From Lunatimonas sp. (lineage in GTDB: Bacteria; Bacteroidota; Bacteroidia; Cytophagales; Cyclobacteriaceae): DNA of 64,000 nucleotides. This document shows positions 37,701 through 45,448 of this stretch, piece by piece. Numbering within the stretch: position 1 is the first letter of the stretch; every line of letters begins with the position of its first letter. Location of the stretch: contig NZ_JAFIEU010000022.1 in assembly GCF_020832325.1 (NCBI RefSeq), forward strand, positions 159,837-223,836. Reading direction: 5' to 3'. Below the pieces are notes generated by a model. It searched no databases, had not been told where the DNA came from, and saw only the letters and a list, made by a program, of their open reading frames with translations. The translations under genes and the position numbers were made by a program.

Positions 37701-38148
37701 CCTAAAACAGTCTGTGCAGAATGCCGTCTATGAGCAGAAAGATCCGCTATTGATTTACAAATTCGAAGCGTTTGAAATGTTTAAGCGCTTTGTAGGACGG
37801 CTGAATGATGATATCATATCCTTTATAGCTAAATCAGATCTGCCCAAGCAGGACCCAGAACAGGTGAAAGCTGCACAAACGACCCGAAAGGAAGAGCCCC
37901 AGGTCACCGCCTCTAAAGAGGAAGTTGGTAGTACCTTAGGTGGCAACCCGGCTGCCCAGCGAGCAGCTGTTGCTCAGTCTGCTGGAGCACGGAGAGAAGC
38001 TGTAATGCCACGAAAAACCGAAAAAGTATACGGGAGGAATGACCGGGTTTCTGTACGCTACATGGACGGAGCGATAAAAAAGGATGTGAAATACAAAAGT
38101 GTGGAACAGGATATTGCCGAGGCTAAATGTGTGGTAATCGAAGAATAA
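34768..38148 (+). CDS. secA: Preprotein translocase ATPase SecA
   Basis: The motor of the Sec export pathway, 1126 residues. Seen: Walker A ATGEGKT with K201, the DEVDSVLIDDARTPL block, a preprotein cross-linking domain with Bacteroidota-style insertions (about 330-480), and the second helicase half with TNMAGRGTDIKL and GRSGRQGDPGSSQFF. The helical wing and scaffold lie toward the C-terminus. The tail ends without the cysteine-rich zinc/SecB-binding motif of E. coli SecA, as is common in this phylum. A lipoprotein gene follows after 12 bases. Confidence 0.97.
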   Translation: MLDFIAKGLSKVFGTKSDRDIKLLTPFVESIKAEYAKLATLTDDELRQQTKEIKGVINADLKSFDDNIAETRAKIDALPPDEVHAKDALFNEIDKIEKSRNEELEKSLEKVLPWAFAVVKETARRLKENKQLQVTASMWDKELAATKSYVQLEGETATWGNSWSAAGVEVTWEMLHYDVQLLGGVALHKGNIAEMATGEGKTLVSTLPAYLNALSGRGVHIVTVNDYLAKRDSEWNAPLFEFHGLKVDCIDKYPPNSEARRRAYACDIVYGTNNEFGFDYLRDNMARDSRDLVQGKHHFAMIDEVDSVLIDDARTPLIISGPVAKGDQHEFYEMKPRVSTLVDEQRKLVQGYLTDAKRLIKEGNEKEGGLALFRAYRGLPKYKPLIKYLSEPGIRVILQKTENYYLQDNKRNMPEADEPLLFTIEEKSNTVDLTDNGIETITRKNENPNFFILPDIGMEIAEMEKNAELDDTEKLIRKEEIIKDYGVKAQRIHTVNQLLKAYCMFEKDTEYILVDGKVKIVDEQTGRVMEGRRYSDGLHQAIEAKENVKVEDATQTYATITLQNYFRMYHKLAGMTGTAETEAGEFWEIYKLDVIVIPTNKPIQRKDWEDKVYKTVREKFNAVADEINELTEANRPVLVGTTSVEISELLSRMLTIRKIKHQVLNAKQHAREADIVAEAGKPKTVTIATNMAGRGTDIKLTAESKAAGGLAIIGTERHESRRVDRQLRGRSGRQGDPGSSQFFVSLEDNLMRLFGSERIAKLMDRMGLEEGEVIQHSMITKSIERAQRKVEENNFGVRKRLLEYDDVMNSQREVVYRRRKNALIGDRLELDILNIMYDVAESIIEMAKSTEDSENLRMNIFSSLGIDYPISSEDLKSKDSTVLTKELFDAAYKNYVAKNNGILTKAMPILRDVYQKRGATVKEIMVPISDGIKQIGVVINLESTVNNEGRDLIRAIEKTVTLAIIDQNWKEHLRDMDDLKQSVQNAVYEQKDPLLIYKFEAFEMFKRFVGRLNDDIISFIAKSDLPKQDPEQVKAAQTTRKEEPQVTASKEEVGSTLGGNPAAQRAAVAQSAGARREAVMPRKTEKVYGRNDRVSVRYMDGAIKKDVKYKSVEQDIAEAKCVVIEE

Positions 38149-38160
38149 AACCCGAAAACA

Positions 38161-38703
38161 ATGTTTAGACGAATCATGCTCGCCGGTGTTTGGCTGGGAA
38201 TGTCCACCGGATGCGGTTTCATTACGATCTCCAAAAGTGGGGGATCTGCAGAAAAATATGCCGACTACCGCGAGGACTTGAGTTCTAGCCTGAAATCTTA
38301 TGAACCGCTTCCAAGTCCGGTGGCAGTAGTTAGCAGCAAGGCCTCTCCCGTCGCTCCGGTAGACGACGATTTGGCGATAGCCATAAAAAACTATATACAA
38401 GCCAATGAAAGAGAAAACTTTTTCAGCGGGTTTACGATTTTGGTATATAGCGGAGTGGATCGGGAGCTGGCATTCAAAACCAGAAACACATTGTATTCGG
38501 ATTATAAGGACATTACCACCTTTATGCAGTACCAGCAGCCACGTTATTTGGTCAAAGTGGGGCGTTACATCAACCGGATCGAGGCCTTGGCCTGGTATGA
38601 GAAAATCAAAGAAGATTTCCCTTCCGCACGAATCATTCAAGACCGATTCGAACGCAATTTGCCAAATCAACAACAAGACCCAATAGAGAATGCTCAAGAA
38701 TAG
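38161..38703 (+). CDS. Predicted lipoprotein with SPOR-like C-terminal domain
   Basis: A 180-residue exported protein. A short signal ends in a lipobox-like MSTGC (cysteine about 18). After a low-complexity linker rich in P, V and S, the C-terminal part (about 95-165) looks like a SPOR/sporulation-related fold: FTILVYSGVDRELAFKTR, then YLVKVGRYINRIEALAWYE. Such domains bind denuded peptidoglycan glycans. It lies 12 bases after secA and its end overlaps the amidohydrolase start by 14 bases. The SPOR assignment is by pattern only. Confidence 0.72.
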   Translation: MFRRIMLAGVWLGMSTGCGFITISKSGGSAEKYADYREDLSSSLKSYEPLPSPVAVVSSKASPVAPVDDDLAIAIKNYIQANERENFFSGFTILVYSGVDRELAFKTRNTLYSDYKDITTFMQYQQPRYLVKVGRYINRIEALAWYEKIKEDFPSARIIQDRFERNLPNQQQDPIENAQE

Positions 38704-39877
38704 GATCAAGGACATTGCCAAGGAAATCAAAGAAGAAGCCATTGCTACAAGGCGTCATCTGCATCAGCATCCCGAGCTTTCGTTCGAAGAATTTGAAACA
38801 GCAGCGTACGTAGAATCTCGGCTTCGGGCTATAGGCATCGATAAGATAGAGAAAAAAGCCACTACTGGCCTGGTTGGGCTGATTGAGGGTAAAAACCCAA
38901 GCTACAAGACAATCGCCCTTCGGGCAGACATGGATGCACTTCCCATCACTGAGGAAAATGACGTGCCCTACAAATCCAAAAAACCAGGAATCATGCATGC
39001 GTGCGGACACGACGTGCATACATCGTCCCTATTGGGAACAGCCCATATCCTACACCGCTTGAAAAACGAATTTGAAGGAACCGTAAAGCTGATCTTTCAA
39101 CCTGGCGAGGAAAAGGCCCCCGGGGGAGCGTCATTTATGATCAAAGACAAGTGTCTGGAAAACCCAAAACCTTCCGCCATCATCGGTCAGCACGTCATGC
39201 CCCACATACCTGCTGGAAAAGTGGGGTTTCGCCCCGGGATGTATATGGCCAGTGCAGATGAAATCTACATCACCGTAAAGGGCAAAGGAGGCCATGGAGC
39301 GATGCCGGAAACACTCATAGACCCCGTGCTAATCGCTTCACATTTGATAGTAGCATTGCAACAAGTGGTGAGCCGAAACGCCAGCCCAAAGGTTCCATCG
39401 GTACTATCTTTTGGGAAAGTAATAGCCAATGGAGCCACGAATGTTATTCCTAACGAGGTGAAGATAGAAGGTACGTTCCGTACGCTGGATGAGGCCTGGC
39501 GAAAAAGAGCCAAAGAGTTGATCCATCAAATTGCCACAGGCATAGCCGAGGGCATGGGAGGGAAAGCTGAAGTAAATATCTTGCATGGTTATCCCTATCT
39601 GAAAAATGATCCGGAACTTACCGAACGATCTATACTAGCGGCAAAAGAGTATCTAGGCGAAGAAAACGTCTTGGACTTAGACCTTTGGATGGCCGCAGAG
39701 GATTTTTCCTACTACACGCAGGAGATGGCGGGTTGTTTTTACCGACTGGGCACCAGAAATGAAGCCAAGGGAATTGTATCCGGCGTCCATACACCTACAT
39801 TCGACATCGAAGAAGATGCATTGGAAGTTAGTACTGGATTGATGGCTTGGCTGGCACTGGAAGAACTCAAAAAATGA
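38690..39877 (+). CDS. M20 family amidohydrolase / metallopeptidase
   Basis: A 395-residue cytosolic enzyme of the M20D group (hippurate hydrolase, N-acyl-amino-acid amidohydrolase, IAA-amide hydrolase). Metal-binding blocks are clear: ALRADMDALP, then MHACGHDVHTSSLLG, the catalytic glutamates in FQPGEEKAPGG, and the later histidines in IGQHVMP. A dimerisation lid domain sits between them (about 185-295). It overlaps the lipoprotein gene by 14 bases and is followed 20 bases later by a nuclease gene, so it is probably an operon. The natural substrate is unknown. Confidence 0.9.
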   Translation: MLKNRIKDIAKEIKEEAIATRRHLHQHPELSFEEFETAAYVESRLRAIGIDKIEKKATTGLVGLIEGKNPSYKTIALRADMDALPITEENDVPYKSKKPGIMHACGHDVHTSSLLGTAHILHRLKNEFEGTVKLIFQPGEEKAPGGASFMIKDKCLENPKPSAIIGQHVMPHIPAGKVGFRPGMYMASADEIYITVKGKGGHGAMPETLIDPVLIASHLIVALQQVVSRNASPKVPSVLSFGKVIANGATNVIPNEVKIEGTFRTLDEAWRKRAKELIHQIATGIAEGMGGKAEVNILHGYPYLKNDPELTERSILAAKEYLGEENVLDLDLWMAAEDFSYYTQEMAGCFYRLGTRNEAKGIVSGVHTPTFDIEEDALEVSTGLMAWLALEELKK

Positions 39878-39897
39878 AATAACAACTCCTAGGAACT

Positions 39898-40680
39898 ATG
39901 CCTACGTTAAAAAAATGGTTTTTCTTATTGCTTATCTCGCAGCTTTCTGTAATTGACAGTTGGGGCTGGGGACAGACCGGACATCGGGTGGTTGGTCAGC
40001 TTGCCGAGTGGCACTTAAACAAAAAGGCAAAAAAGCGCATCGATGCCCTGTTGGGGTCAGAGTCGCTTGCAATGGTAGCCAACTGGATGGACAACGTAAA
40101 GTCTGACAGGCGATACGATCACCTGAATACCTGGCACTACCTCAGCATCGAAGACGGGAAAGCTTACAACCCCGCCATTCAGGAAAAAGAGGGTGACGCT
40201 TATGAAAAAACAAAGATGATCATCCAAGTGCTGAAGAAAGGCGGATTGTCGGCAAAAGAAGAATCCGAATACTTAAAAATGCTCGTCCATTTGGTAGGAG
40301 ATCTTCATCAGCCGTTGCATGTAGGAAGGGGCGATGATCGGGGAGGAAACGATATCCGGGTGACTTACTTCAACCAAAACTCCAATATTCACCGGGTTTG
40401 GGATAGTCAGATCATTGATGGAAAACAACTTAGCTACACCGAATTGTCCGAACATCTCAACCGGAGAGCAGAACCAAGCATCATACAAAGGTATCAAAAA
40501 GCATCTATAGAAGATTGGCTTCAGGAAGCGGTAGCTCTTAGACCCATAGTGTACGACCTCCCTGAAGACGGACGCTTGAGCTATGAGTACGACTATGTGG
40601 CCTTTCCCGTGATCGAAGAACGCCTACTTGCCGGTGGCTTACGCCTTGCAGGAATATTAAACGATATCTACGGCCGATAA
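39898..40680 (+). CDS. S1/P1 nuclease, exported
   Basis: A 260-residue zinc nuclease that degrades single-stranded DNA and RNA outside the cytoplasm. After a signal peptide (about 1-20) the mature chain would begin WGWGQTGHRVVG. Its N-terminal tryptophan and first histidine bind zinc in this family. Further ligands are in HLNTWHYLS and HLVGDLHQPLHVGRGDDRGG. Length agrees with bacterial members. Its stop codon directly abuts the converging comF stop. Confidence 0.92.
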   Translation: MPTLKKWFFLLLISQLSVIDSWGWGQTGHRVVGQLAEWHLNKKAKKRIDALLGSESLAMVANWMDNVKSDRRYDHLNTWHYLSIEDGKAYNPAIQEKEGDAYEKTKMIIQVLKKGGLSAKEESEYLKMLVHLVGDLHQPLHVGRGDDRGGNDIRVTYFNQNSNIHRVWDSQIIDGKQLSYTELSEHLNRRAEPSIIQRYQKASIEDWLQEAVALRPIVYDLPEDGRLSYEYDYVAFPVIEERLLAGGLRLAGILNDIYGR

Positions 40681-41373
40681 TTACCTTCCAGCAGCAATCA
40701 CTGCTAGATCTACATAACTAGGTCTAGCAGTGTGTAGCACATTCGCACAGGCAGCCAACGTAGCCCCGGTAGTCATGACATCGTCTACCAAAAGAATCCG
40801 TTTTCCCACTAAGGAGACTTCATCCACGATATGGAAAACCTCCGAAACATTTTCCCATCGCTGAAGCCTGTTTTTTCTCGTTTGGGTTGCCGTATTTACC
40901 GTCCTTTCCAGCCCATTGACCACCCTTATACCCAAAGACTCGCCTAGACCATCCGCAAAGCATCGACTTTGATTGTAGCCTCTTCTCCTTTCTTTACTGC
41001 GATGCAAGGGCACAGGTATGATTAGATCCCATTCCTTTTCTAAACCCTGCTGAACAAGCAACTCCCCATACATTCTACCCAGTTTGACCCCAAGCATCGG
41101 CCTATTTCGATACTTGAGTTGATGCAGCAGTTTTTGGCTTTTTCCTCGCTTGGAAAACCGCAAGTAAGCCAATGCCATACGGATATCGGTAAGACCCATT
41201 AGCTTCTGCGTGAGTTCGTTTTCTAGAGGCGATTGATGGAAAAGTGTGACCGGGAGGGAGGCTTCGCACGTGCGGCAAAGCTCCGATTCAAATGCAAAGA
41301 GGCTTCTGTTACACAGGTTACAGGTAACTGGAAATACCAACGCCAAAAAATCATCCCATAAGGTGAAACGCAT
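40681..41373 (-). CDS. ComF family protein (phosphoribosyltransferase-like)
   Basis: A 230-residue protein with an N-terminal zinc ribbon (CNLCNRSLF, then ELCRTCE, about 18-38) and a C-terminal type I phosphoribosyltransferase fold with the PRPP loop ILLVDDVMTTGAT. ComF proteins help single-stranded DNA pass into the cytosol in naturally competent bacteria. Many non-competent species also carry them. It is a single gene on the - strand. Confidence 0.9.
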   Translation of the reverse strand: MRFTLWDDFLALVFPVTCNLCNRSLFAFESELCRTCEASLPVTLFHQSPLENELTQKLMGLTDIRMALAYLRFSKRGKSQKLLHQLKYRNRPMLGVKLGRMYGELLVQQGLEKEWDLIIPVPLHRSKERRRGYNQSRCFADGLGESLGIRVVNGLERTVNTATQTRKNRLQRWENVSEVFHIVDEVSLVGKRILLVDDVMTTGATLAACANVLHTARPSYVDLAVIAAGR

Positions 41374-41416
41374 AGGTAAAAAGGGTTGTTAAGTTACAAG
41401 TACTGTCAATTCCTAC

Positions 41417-41424
41417 TATATTTG
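41417..41424 (+). promoter_or_regulatory. Candidate -7 element upstream of the 41479 gene
   Basis: TATATTTG matches TAnnTTTG exactly and lies 55 bases before the next + strand ATG. The matching upstream element is not clear. Confidence 0.35.
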
Positions 41425-41478
41425 TACATTGAGGGTAGTTTTCAGTTAATTTAATAAAAATCAGGCTGTAAGTCAATT

Positions 41479-41841
41479 ATGTTTAAGAAAGACCTAGACT
41501 TAGATTTTCGATGGGGCAAACTATTGAGCGGTCTGGAAAATTTGCTCAACAAAAAACCCTCTGACCTGAATGCCGTTCTATTCATCATTGGTGTTCAGGA
41601 ACTGGGTCAGGGAAACCGAATCTTTTCAAAGGAAGAAAAGCAGGATTTGATGCACATTGCCGTTTGCAAGGTACTTAGCTTGTCCGGATTTTACCAATTG
41701 GCCTTTATCGACCAAGACGGTTGGCCTCATTGGGATTTGGTTCACGACCTTCCACACTTAGATGCCGCAGAACAGGAAAAACTCCTGAAACTGCATGTAT
41801 TGGAATACTTTGAAAAAGAATTTGAAATAGAGATTAACTAA
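41479..41841 (+). CDS. Conserved hypothetical protein
   Basis: A soluble 120-residue protein without signal, membrane segment or known motif. It contains SDLNAVLFIIGVQELGQG (about 34-51), a mixed alpha/beta middle and an acidic C-terminus. The stop codon is directly followed by the ATG of the exonuclease gene, so the two are translationally linked and may act together. I do not recognise the family. Confidence 0.7.
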   Translation: MFKKDLDLDFRWGKLLSGLENLLNKKPSDLNAVLFIIGVQELGQGNRIFSKEEKQDLMHIAVCKVLSLSGFYQLAFIDQDGWPHWDLVHDLPHLDAAEQEKLLKLHVLEYFEKEFEIEIN

Positions 41842-42606
41842 ATGAAGATAGTTTCTTACAATGTGAACGGAATCAGAGCCGCTATCAAACGTGGTTTTAT
41901 AGACTGGTTAGCCCAAATAAACCCAGATGTGATCGGCTTGCAGGAAGTGAAATCCACCGAAGATCAAGTTGATACAGAAATTTTTAAAGATATGGGGTAC
42001 AACGTATACTGGCATGCTGCGGTAAAAAAGGGCTACAGTGGAGTTGCTACGCTTACCAAAGTAAAGCCAAACCAGGTAGTCTACGGAATGGATATGCAAA
42101 AATACGACGATGAGGGGCGAGTGCTACGCCTAGATCTCGGTGATTTCAGCTTTGTAAACACCTATTTTCCATCAGGAACGACTGGTGAGGCTAGACAATC
42201 CTTCAAGTACGAATTCTTGGATGACCTCTTCGGTTTTTCGCAGGATCTTAGGGAGGAGCGGCCAAACCTTATATGGAGCGGCGATTACAATATCTGTCAC
42301 AAAGCCATTGATATACATGATCCAATTTCCAACAAAAAATCCTCTGGATTCCTTCCGGAGGAGCGCGCTTGGATGGACAAATTCACCGAATCCGGCTTTG
42401 AGGACAGTTTTCGAAAAATGCATCCGGAGGAGCCTTCCAACTATACGTGGTGGAGTTACAGAGCAAATTCAAGAGCAAAAAATAAAGGATGGCGCATAGA
42501 TTACCACATGAATACGACTCCCTTGTCGGATCGTATAAAAACTTCGACCATCTTACATGAAGCAGAACACTCCGATCATTGTCCAATTTTGATCGAAATT
42601 GATTGA
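41842..42606 (+). CDS. xth: Exodeoxyribonuclease III
   Basis: An AP endonuclease and 3'-exonuclease of the EEP fold, 254 residues, used in base-excision repair. It starts MKIVSYNVNGIRAA. Key motifs: GLQEVKS with the metal-binding glutamate, SGDYNICH, and the terminal HSDHCPILIEI with catalytic aspartate-histidine. Length and motifs match the ExoA/XthA type. The ATG directly follows the previous stop. Confidence 0.93.
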   Translation: MKIVSYNVNGIRAAIKRGFIDWLAQINPDVIGLQEVKSTEDQVDTEIFKDMGYNVYWHAAVKKGYSGVATLTKVKPNQVVYGMDMQKYDDEGRVLRLDLGDFSFVNTYFPSGTTGEARQSFKYEFLDDLFGFSQDLREERPNLIWSGDYNICHKAIDIHDPISNKKSSGFLPEERAWMDKFTESGFEDSFRKMHPEEPSNYTWWSYRANSRAKNKGWRIDYHMNTTPLSDRIKTSTILHEAEHSDHCPILIEID

Positions 42607-42648
42607 AAATATATTTAAAGTATTTCAACATTTAAGAAAAGAATATAA

Positions 42649-43050
42649 ATGAAATCGATCAAAATTTCTATTCCGTCTTTGATTGAAAATATAACAATCG
42701 TAGAAAGCTTCATCGATAATGCGAAGGTGAAATATCACATTAACGACGACATATACGGAAACATCATGATTTCTGTGACAGAATGTGTCAGCAACGCTAT
42801 TGTTCACGGCAACAAAGAAGATCCCAAAAAGCAGGTAATCCTAATTTTGGAGTTTCATGACGATCAGATAAAGTTCATCATAGAAGACGAAGGAGAGGGC
42901 TACGACTATCATCACCTTAAGGATCCAACCGCTCCCGAAAATTTAGAAAAAGCGGGTGGAAGAGGGGTTTTCTTGATGAAGCACCTTTGCGATGAGGTCT
43001 TATTTGAAGAGAATGGGAGCAGGACAACGCTCACCTTTTACCTGAATTGA
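42649..43050 (+). CDS. RsbW-like ATP-binding protein (anti-sigma factor type)
   Basis: A 133-residue stand-alone GHKL ATPase domain: MISVTECVSNAIVHGN (N box, about 42-57), IEDEGEGYD, and GGRGVFLMKHLCDEV. This is the serine-kinase/anti-sigma-factor type that in partner-switching systems phosphorylates a STAS-domain antagonist. No STAS protein, PP2C phosphatase or sigma factor lies next to it. The following ybeY starts 2 bases after its stop, so coregulation with ribosome maturation is possible. Confidence 0.85.
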   Translation: MKSIKISIPSLIENITIVESFIDNAKVKYHINDDIYGNIMISVTECVSNAIVHGNKEDPKKQVILILEFHDDQIKFIIEDEGEGYDYHHLKDPTAPENLEKAGGRGVFLMKHLCDEVLFEENGSRTTLTFYLN

Positions 43051-43051
43051 G

Positions 43052-43480
43052 ATGGCGATCCTTTTCTTTGAAGAAGACACCTCTTTTAGGCTGACCAAAA
43101 AAAATCGATATAAGAAATGGTTGCATGCAGTGGCAACTTCAGAGGGACAAAAAATCACAGAGCTTTTGTATATTTTTTGTTCCGATGAATATCTGCATCA
43201 AATCAATCTAACCTATCTGGATCACGACACCTACACGGATATCATCACATTTGATCAAAGCGAAACCAAAAACACTATTGAAGGAGAAATTTACGTTAGT
43301 ATAGATAGGGTACAGGAAAACGCCACCCATTTAAATCAATCTTTCGACAGAGAACTAAGAAGAGTAATCAGTCACGGTTTGCTACATCTTTGTGGATACA
43401 AGGATAAGACTGCAACAGAGGCAGCAAAAATGAGAAAAAAGGAAGAAGCAGCGATCGAACTATTTGAAGCTGTAGGATAG
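43052..43480 (+). CDS. ybeY: Endoribonuclease YbeY
   Basis: A metal-dependent RNase for 16S rRNA 3'-end maturation and ribosome quality control, 142 residues. The metal-binding motif reads HGLLHLCGYKD. The first two histidines are present, while the position of the third histidine of the E. coli motif (HGCLHAQGYDH) is aspartate. DIITFDQSE earlier is also typical. It is in the short run with the RsbW-like gene. Two parS-like sites follow before mnmG. Confidence 0.9.
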   Translation: MAILFFEEDTSFRLTKKNRYKKWLHAVATSEGQKITELLYIFCSDEYLHQINLTYLDHDTYTDIITFDQSETKNTIEGEIYVSIDRVQENATHLNQSFDRELRRVISHGLLHLCGYKDKTATEAAKMRKKEEAAIELFEAVG

Positions 43481-43482
43481 AA

Positions 43483-43508
43483 CCAACTGTTCCACGTGGA
43501 ACAGTTGG
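43483..43508. promoter_or_regulatory. parS-like site 1 (ParB binding palindrome)
   Basis: A perfect 26-base palindrome whose 16-base core is TGTTCCACGTGGAACA. The known parS consensus is TGTTNCACGTGNAACA, so the core is an exact match. It lies 3 bases after the ybeY stop codon. Confidence 0.88.
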
Positions 43509-43546
43509 AGAAGCTATCCAAGAGATCGAACTTCAGACAAGAAATA

Positions 43547-43560
43547 GTTCCACGTGGAAC
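43547..43560. promoter_or_regulatory. parS-like site 2
   Basis: The 14-base palindrome GTTCCACGTGGAAC, centred 58 bases from site 1. It carries the full CACGTG core and flanks, with one end base (A for T) off the 16-base consensus. It lies just upstream of the mnmG ATG. Confidence 0.83.
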
Positions 43561-43577
43561 ACTTAACAAATCTAGGA

Positions 43578-45443
43578 ATGTTTCCAGAATATGACGTAAT
43601 AGTAGTAGGAGGAGGTCACGCGGGTTGTGAAGCAGCACACGCCGCGGCAAGGATGGGGTCGAAGGTACTTCTCTGTACGATGAATATGAATACTATCGCC
43701 CAGATGTCCTGTAACCCCGCTATGGGAGGAGTCGCTAAAGGACAAATTGTTCGGGAAATTGATGCGCTGGGAGGAATGTCAGGGATTGTCTCAGACAAGT
43801 CTATGATTCAGTTCAGAATGCTAAACAGATCCAAGGGGCCGGCGATGTGGTCTCCGAGGAGCCAAAACGACCGAATGCGATTTGCCGAGGAATGGCGCCT
43901 CGCGTTAGAACAGACGCCCAATGTAGACTTTTGGCAAGAAATGATCAAAGGCCTCATTGTCAAGAACGGTAGAATTAAAGGGGTACGTACCGGAATAGGC
44001 ATCGAAATACCTGCCAAAACAGTAGTACTAACAAACGGAACCTTCCTCAATGGCGTCATCCATATAGGAGAAAAGCAAATGGGAGGCGGTAGAACTGGGG
44101 AATCCGCAGCTAAAGGAATCACAGAAGACCTCGTTGATTTGGGATTCGAATCAGGTAGAATGAAAACCGGTACGCCTCCTAGAGTGGACGGTCGATCGTT
44201 AGACTTTAGCAAGATGGAAGAGCAATTCGGCGACGAATTCCCGGAAAAGTTTTCCTATTCCGCATCCACACAACCCTTGAAGCAACAGCGCAGCTGCTGG
44301 ATCACCTACACCAACAAAGATGTTCACGAAACACTAGAAACCGGATTCGACCGATCTCCGATGTTCAACGGTAGAATAAAAGGGCTTGGCCCAAGATACT
44401 GCCCATCGATCGAAGATAAAATAAACCGATTTGCAGAAAGGGAAAGGCACCAAATATTTGTAGAACCCGAAGGCTGGGATACTGTAGAAATCTATGTAAA
44501 CGGATTTTCGACCTCGCTTCCGGAAGATGTGCAATACAAGGCTATGCGTAAGATACCTGGATTCGAACAAGCAAAAATGTTCCGCCCCGGGTACGCTATA
44601 GAATACGATTTTTTTCCACCTACCCAATTGAAACCAACCTTGGAAACCAGACTGGTAAAAAACCTATTTTTTGCCGGACAGATTAACGGAACCACGGGCT
44701 ACGAAGAGGCTGCTTCCCAAGGATTAATAGCCGGAATCAATGCACATCAAAACGTCCAGGAAAAAGAACCTTTCATATTAAACCGGTCTGAAGCATACAT
44801 TGGGGTATTGATAGACGATTTGGTAAATAAAGGTACCGAAGAGCCTTACCGCATGTTCACTTCAAGAGCTGAATTCCGCTTGCTACTACGGCAAGACAAC
44901 GCCGATCTACGTTTAACTGAAAAAGGATACCTCTTGGGACTCGCTGACGAAAAACGTATGGCGCGCGTCCTCCACAAAAAAACCGCTACTGAAACCTTAA
45001 TTAACGAATTAAAAAAGCTGAAAGTAGAGCCAAACCTCGTCAATGCCGAACTGACCGGTATGAATACAGCAGAGATACGGGAAAAGATAACGGTGGAAAA
45101 ACTACTCAAAAGACCGCAGATCGGCATGGAAGAAGTACGCACACTAGACCCAAAATTAGACCAATACCTTTCGACATTTGACAAGGATGTACGGGAACAA
45201 GCGGAAATACAGATTAAATACGAAAGCTACATCGACAAAGAACAACAACTGGTACAAAAAATGGCTAACCTTGAAAACCATCGGATACCTACCACCTTCG
45301 ATTATTCACAGGTAAAAGCACTATCGGCTGAAGGACGCCAAAAACTAAACAAAATCCAGCCAGAGACTTTGGGACAGGCCTCAAGAATTAGTGGTGTGAC
45401 ACCTGCAGACCTATCGATTCTAACCGTATACCTAGGGAGATAG
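43578..45443 (+). CDS. mnmG: tRNA uridine-5-carboxymethylaminomethyl modification enzyme MnmG (GidA)
   Basis: The FAD-dependent partner of MnmE that modifies U34 of tRNAs, 621 residues from the ATG at 43578. The FAD-binding VVGGGHAGCEAA is at the N-terminus; QMSCNPAMGGVAKGQ and RMKTGTPPRVDGRS follow, and a helical C-terminal MnmE/tRNA-binding domain closes it. A GTG at 43554 lies inside parS site 2 and is a less likely start. Position next to parS and about 2.6 kb from the DnaA-box cluster fits the classic gidA-near-oriC arrangement. Confidence 0.95.
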   Translation: MFPEYDVIVVGGGHAGCEAAHAAARMGSKVLLCTMNMNTIAQMSCNPAMGGVAKGQIVREIDALGGMSGIVSDKSMIQFRMLNRSKGPAMWSPRSQNDRMRFAEEWRLALEQTPNVDFWQEMIKGLIVKNGRIKGVRTGIGIEIPAKTVVLTNGTFLNGVIHIGEKQMGGGRTGESAAKGITEDLVDLGFESGRMKTGTPPRVDGRSLDFSKMEEQFGDEFPEKFSYSASTQPLKQQRSCWITYTNKDVHETLETGFDRSPMFNGRIKGLGPRYCPSIEDKINRFAERERHQIFVEPEGWDTVEIYVNGFSTSLPEDVQYKAMRKIPGFEQAKMFRPGYAIEYDFFPPTQLKPTLETRLVKNLFFAGQINGTTGYEEAASQGLIAGINAHQNVQEKEPFILNRSEAYIGVLIDDLVNKGTEEPYRMFTSRAEFRLLLRQDNADLRLTEKGYLLGLADEKRMARVLHKKTATETLINELKKLKVEPNLVNAELTGMNTAEIREKITVEKLLKRPQIGMEEVRTLDPKLDQYLSTFDKDVREQAEIQIKYESYIDKEQQLVQKMANLENHRIPTTFDYSQVKALSAEGRQKLNKIQPETLGQASRISGVTPADLSILTVYLGR

Positions 45444-45448
45444 CTATC

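Noticed and set aside
43554..43577. Earlier GTG start for mnmG
   Set aside because: The GTG is part of the second parS palindrome and the added residues are not typical; the ATG at 43578 gives the normal N-terminus.
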